A stretch of DNA of 9,008 nt. Source: Proteiniphilum sp. (lineage in GTDB: Bacteria; Bacteroidota; Bacteroidia; Bacteroidales; Dysgonomonadaceae). Both the position numbers and the translations under genes were made by a program. Where the stretch lies: positions 1-9,008 of the forward strand of contig JAAYFB010000013.1 of the NCBI GenBank assembly GCA_012728465.1. The letters are read 5' to 3'. This document shows positions 5,307 through 9,008 of the stretch, piece by piece; the first letter of the stretch is position 1, and the number at the start of each line of letters is the position of its first letter. Below the pieces are notes generated by a model. The model did not search any database, was not told the origin of the DNA, and saw nothing but the letters and a program-made list of their open reading frames with translations.

Positions 5307-6188
5307 CTAAAATCTAATCTTATCAAACCCTTCGCCATACACACCAATGACTGATGACTGACTAACAAATGCTTCAGGATCAATACCCTTTACAATTCTA
5401 AATATTGAAACAGACTCCGTTCGTTTAGCCATTACTACAAGCACTCTTTGCTCCTTTTTTGAATACCAACCAAATCCTTCTAGCACTGTGCAACCACGAT
5501 GAAGTTGCACATTTATCTCATCCGCTATTTGGCCGTAATGTTTTGAAAAAATAAAGAACTGTACAGATTGTCGAACACCATTAATCACATAGTCAACCAA
5601 AGTGGTCATAATAGCTAGTATCATCAAACCAATAATAATGGTTTCGACACTTTGGAATATAGCATAAGAAGCCCCTACAATCAGCATGTCAATAAACAAC
5701 ATTGTTCTGCCAGGCGTTAGGTTCTTATATTTATTTATAATCATTATAACTATATCAGTGCCACCTGTGCTGCCATTTACCGAGAAAACAAATCCAACTC
5801 CCGAACCACACAATATAGCACCAATAATGCCAGCAATGATAGGTTCGTCTTCCATAATTGTTTGAAGATTTAAGGCCTCAAACATTCCTATAGAAGCTGA
5901 AAGAGAGATTACCCCAACAATAGTTTTGACTAGGAATTGAGATCCTAATATTTTCCACGCTACAAGTATTAATGACGCATTAATAACTAGTATTGTTACG
6001 GAAACAGGAAGATCAAACGCATAATTTAGTAATACACCCACACCTGCCAATCCTCCAGTTACAAACTGATGTGGCATAATGAACTGCGTGATACCTAAAC
6101 CATACATCAAGGTACCAAGTAGTATCATTAAATAATCTTTCCAATAAAACTTCTTCAACAAGTAGTTTGGTGTTCTCGTTTTTGTCAT
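5307..6188 (-). CDS. YitT family membrane protein (DUF161 plus DUF2179)
   Basis: 293-residue predicted inner-membrane protein. The first two thirds are hydrophobic, with about five or six membrane segments around residues 18-36, 46-57, 62-80, 86-105, 116-137 and 165-195. The loops carry family-typical motifs: FIMPHQFVTGGLAGVGVLLNY (36-56) and SVNGSTGGTDIVIMIINKY (136-154), the latter being the YitT repeat signature. The C-terminal soluble part (about 225-290) is a DUF2179 domain: RGCTVLEGFGWYSKKEQRVL, then IVKGIDPEAFVSQSSVIGVYGEGF. Substrate and role are not established for this family; transport or ligand-sensing functions are only suggestions. Its ATG is 2 bp after the leuS stop, so it is almost certainly cotranscribed and perhaps translationally coupled. 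No terminator was recognised after its TAG stop at 5307-5309. Note that symbols such as yitT refer to the B. subtilis homologue and do not imply orthology. Confidence 0.93.
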   Translation of the reverse strand: MTKTRTPNYLLKKFYWKDYLMILLGTLMYGLGITQFIMPHQFVTGGLAGVGVLLNYAFDLPVSVTILVINASLILVAWKILGSQFLVKTIVGVISLSASIGMFEALNLQTIMEDEPIIAGIIGAILCGSGVGFVFSVNGSTGGTDIVIMIINKYKNLTPGRTMLFIDMLIVGASYAIFQSVETIIIGLMILAIMTTLVDYVINGVRQSVQFFIFSKHYGQIADEINVQLHRGCTVLEGFGWYSKKEQRVLVVMAKRTESVSIFRIVKGIDPEAFVSQSSVIGVYGEGFDKIRF

Positions 6189-6190
6189 AT

Positions 6191-8959
6191 CTATATTACA
6201 ATATTCACAATTTTATTAGGCACTACTATAACTTTTTTTGGAGTTTTACCATCAATCCATTTCTGTGAGTTGGGATGCTCCATTACAGTCTTTTCAATTT
6301 CTTCTCTCGTAGCATCTGCCGGAAACTCAAGCACAAATCTTGCTTTTCCATTAAATGAGATTGCATATGAGAAAGAATCCTCTTTTAGATATTCTTCATT
6401 AACTTCTGGCCATTTTGCATTACAAATAGTTTCTGTATTACCAATAGCATGCCAAAGCTCTTCAGAGATATGTGGTGCAAATGGAGATAAACAAACGATT
6501 AGCTCACTCAATATTGATTTATTATTACACTTAAGTGAAGTAAGTTCGTTTACACAAATCATAAATGCAGATATAGAAGTATTGAAAGAGAAGTTCTCAA
6601 TATCGTATGATACCTTCTTGATAAGTTTATGAAGTGCCTTAAGCTCCTCTTTGGTTGGCTCAGCATCAGTTACTACCAACTCATTATTTTTATAAAACAG
6701 TCCCCATACTTTCTTCAGGAAGCGATTTACTCCATCGATTCCATTAGTATCCCAAGGCTTTGATTGCTCTAATGGACCTAAAAACATTTCGTAAAGGCGA
6801 AGTGTGTCTGCACCATACCTCTCAATAATATCATCTGGATTTACTACGTTGAACATCGACTTCGACATCTTCTCTACTGCCCAGCCACAAATATATTTTC
6901 CATCCTCAAGCACAAACTCGGCTGTTTTATACTCGGGGTTCCAGTTTCGAAATGCATCAACATCTAATACATCATTGTGAACTATATTAACATCCACGTG
7001 AATAGGAGTTACATCATACTGATCTTTAAGATTAAGAGACACAAAAGTATTCGTATCCTTAATTCTGTACACAAAATTACTCCTACCCTGAATCATCCCT
7101 TGATTGACAAGTTTTTTGAATGGCTCTGCCTCAACTGAAACGCCCAAATCAAATAAAAACTTATTCCAAAAGCGACTATATATTAAATGCCCAGTAGCAT
7201 GTTCGGTACCACCAATGTATAAATCTACATTTTGCCAATAAGTATTTGCATCTGCCGATACTAAGGCATCATTGTTGTGCGGATCCATATATCTTAAGTA
7301 GTATGCTGAAGACCCTGCAAATCCTGGCATTGTGTTAAGCTCAAGAGGATATGCATCACCACCTACTACTGGAGTGTATGTCCAATCCTTTGCACGACCT
7401 AATGGTGGTTCACCCGTTTCAGTTGGTAAAAATTTATCTACTTCTGGTAATTCAATTGGCAAATCCTTCTCCTCAACGGTATAAGGCATGCCATCTTTAT
7501 AGTAAATAGGGAAAGGCTCTCCCCAGTACCTTTGTCTTGAGAAGGTAGCATCACGTAGCCTATAGTTTATCTTACGATATCCCAAATTTCGTGCCTCCAC
7601 CTCATCTATACCTTTTTTGATAGCCTCTTCTACTGTCATTCCATTCATGAAGTCAGAGTTTATCATGATTCCCTCTTTAGCATCAAAACTCTCCTCCGAC
7701 ACATCACAACCCTCAATTAGAGGAATTATTGGCAAATTGAAATGTTTTGCAAAAGCATAGTCACGACTGTCATGTGCAGGAACTGCCATGATAGCACCCG
7801 TTCCATATCCTGCAAGCACATAATCAGATATCCAAATTGGAATAGGCTGTTTAGTGAATGGATGCGTGGCATAAGCACCCGAAAACACACCCGATACTGA
7901 TCTATCTGCAATGCGTTCACGTTCGGTTCTCTTCTTTGTTCTGTTTATGTATTTTTCTACCTCTTCTCGCTGTTCATCAGTAGTAAGTGTATCAACAAGT
8001 TCACTTTCGGGAGCAAGCACCATAAATGTAACACCAAATATAGTATCGGCACGAGTAGTGAACACATCAAATTGCACGTCATCTCCTGCTGTAAAACTAA
8101 TCTCAGCTCCTTCGGAACGACCAATCCAGTTCTTTTGAGTCTCTTTCAACGAGTCTGACCAATCAAGGGTGTCTAAGCCTTCCAGCAATCTTTGTGCGAA
8201 TGCTGACACACGTAATAGCCATTGACGCATTGTTCTTTGCTCTACGGGATACCCCCCACGCTCAGAAACACCATCAATTACCTCATCGTTAGCTAAAACA
8301 GTACCTAATTGAGCACACCAATTTACCATTGTGTCACCCAAGTATGCAATACGATAGTTCATCAACACATCTTGCTGTTCTTTCTCGCTCATTACATTCC
8401 ATTCAGAAGCATTAAACTCCAAAGTATCAGTTCCAGCAGCATCTATTCCCTTTGTTCCTTGCTTTTCGAAATTAGTAATTAATTCTTCGATAGGTTTTGC
8501 TTTCTGCTCACTGTTGCAATAGTATGAATGAAACATCTTGATGAAAGCCCACTGTGTCCATTTATAATATTTAGGATCGCAAGTTTGAACCTCTCTATCC
8601 CAATCATATGAAAATCCTATTTTATCAAGTTGCTCTCGATATCTAACAATGTTGTCTTGTGTAGTTACTGAAGGGTGCTGCCCTGTTTGAATAGCGTACT
8701 GCTCTGCAGGAAGCCCATAAGCATCATACCCCATAGGGTGCAATACGTTGTAACCTTGTAGTCTTTTGAATCTCGAAAAAATATCAGAAGCAATGTATCC
8801 AAGTGGATGCCCTACGTGAAGCCCAGCACCTGATGGATATGGAAACATATCCAATACATAGAACTTAGGTTTTGACTTATCTTCTGTCACTTTATATATT
8901 TGATGGTCAACCCAATACTGTTGCCATCTTTTTTCAATTTCTCCGAAATTATATTCCAT
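6191..8959 (-). CDS. leuS: Leucyl-tRNA synthetase
   Basis: Class I synthetase that charges tRNA-Leu in the cytoplasm; 922 residues from the chosen start. The HIGH-type motif is [16 protein letters not shown] (40-55) and the second signature is EKMSKSMFN (696-704). The CP1 editing domain is present: TTRADTIFG (301-309) and [15 protein letters not shown] (386-400). Other intact blocks are [28 protein letters not shown] and [16 protein letters not shown]. The protein is longer than the approximately 860 residues of E. coli LeuRS. Extra residues lie near 150-205 and 625-690, as I recall for Bacteroidetes LeuRS. Start choice: an in-frame TTG at 8986-8984 would add 9 residues, but it falls inside the -7 promoter box. 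[12 protein letters not shown] at 8959 is the standard N-terminus. The stop is TAG at 6193-6191, 2 bp before the YitT-family gene. Confidence 0.97.
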   Translation of the reverse strand: MEYNFGEIEKRWQQYWVDHQIYKVTEDKSKPKFYVLDMFPYPSGAGLHVGHPLGYIASDIFSRFKRLQGYNVLHPMGYDAYGLPAEQYAIQTGQHPSVTTQDNIVRYREQLDKIGFSYDWDREVQTCDPKYYKWTQWAFIKMFHSYYCNSEQKAKPIEELITNFEKQGTKGIDAAGTDTLEFNASEWNVMSEKEQQDVLMNYRIAYLGDTMVNWCAQLGTVLANDEVIDGVSERGGYPVEQRTMRQWLLRVSAFAQRLLEGLDTLDWSDSLKETQKNWIGRSEGAEISFTAGDDVQFDVFTTRADTIFGVTFMVLAPESELVDTLTTDEQREEVEKYINRTKKRTERERIADRSVSGVFSGAYATHPFTKQPIPIWISDYVLAGYGTGAIMAVPAHDSRDYAFAKHFNLPIIPLIEGCDVSEESFDAKEGIMINSDFMNGMTVEEAIKKGIDEVEARNLGYRKINYRLRDATFSRQRYWGEPFPIYYKDGMPYTVEEKDLPIELPEVDKFLPTETGEPPLGRAKDWTYTPVVGGDAYPLELNTMPGFAGSSAYYLRYMDPHNNDALVSADANTYWQNVDLYIGGTEHATGHLIYSRFWNKFLFDLGVSVEAEPFKKLVNQGMIQGRSNFVYRIKDTNTFVSLNLKDQYDVTPIHVDVNIVHNDVLDVDAFRNWNPEYKTAEFVLEDGKYICGWAVEKMSKSMFNVVNPDDIIERYGADTLRLYEMFLGPLEQSKPWDTNGIDGVNRFLKKVWGLFYKNNELVVTDAEPTKEELKALHKLIKKVSYDIENFSFNTSISAFMICVNELTSLKCNNKSILSELIVCLSPFAPHISEELWHAIGNTETICNAKWPEVNEEYLKEDSFSYAISFNGKARFVLEFPADATREEIEKTVMEHPNSQKWIDGKTPKKVIVVPNKIVNIVI

Positions 8960-8983
8960 TTTGTACTTGTTTAAAAATCTTTG

Positions 8984-8991
8984 CAAAGATA
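8984..8991 (-). promoter_or_regulatory. leuS promoter, -7 box TATCTTTG
   Basis: The minus strand reads TATCTTTG, an exact TAnnTTTG match, ending 24 bp before the leuS ATG. The -33 element would lie at or beyond the right edge of the window and cannot be checked. The box overlaps a perfect 14-bp palindrome, ATCTTTGCAAAGAT, at 8977-8990. Because the TTG of the box is also the first possible in-frame start, this site argues that translation begins at 8959. Confidence 0.75.
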
Positions 8992-9008
8992 ATAATTAAT
9001 TGTTAGAC

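Noticed and set aside
7726..8138. Extra reading frames opposite and within leuS
   Set aside because: They overlap the conserved synthetase core, show no family features, and are shadows of leuS codon use.

Overview
The window looks like chromosomal DNA from an AT-rich member of the Bacteroidetes, probably order Bacteroidales. Three things point there. The proteins are closest, as I recall the families, to Bacteroidales versions: RlmN, a DUF4837 lipoprotein, PdxA, a YitT/DUF2179 protein, and a LeuRS carrying extra segments. The promoters carry the Bacteroidetes -7 box TAnnTTTG (TATCTTTG before rlmN and leuS, TAATTTTG before the DUF4837 gene). Clear Shine-Dalgarno sequences are missing before most starts, as is usual in this phylum.

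Layout. Positions 1 to about 740 hold gene debris: an IS1380-type transposase fragment entering from the left edge, joined in frame to the C-terminal half of a LytTR DNA-binding domain. That domain is then broken by one extra T in a T7 run (572-578). Positions 740 to 1830 have no convincing gene. They contain an orphan promoter-like site and an unusual set of short palindromes (core AATGTCA-WW-TGACATT). These repeat at exactly 42 bp inside three clusters (912-1053, 1206-1263, 1373-1430), and the third cluster is inverted relative to the first two. From 1834 to 5199 there are three plus-strand genes: rlmN, a DUF4837 lipoprotein gene and pdxA, ended by a good intrinsic terminator at 5234-5279. 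From 8959 down to 5307 the minus strand carries leuS and a YitT-family membrane protein gene, separated by only 2 bp and therefore probably cotranscribed. They run convergently toward pdxA.

The five intact genes are housekeeping: rRNA/tRNA methylation, vitamin B6 synthesis, leucyl-tRNA charging, an envelope lipoprotein of unknown role and a membrane protein of uncertain role. I see no shared pathway beyond a translation theme (rlmN, leuS). The least ordinary part is the 0.9-1.43 kb palindrome array. I do not recognise it as a named repeat family. It could be a set of binding sites, a transcribed structured RNA, or a small dispersed repeat. No defence system, CRISPR array or biosynthetic cluster is visible.
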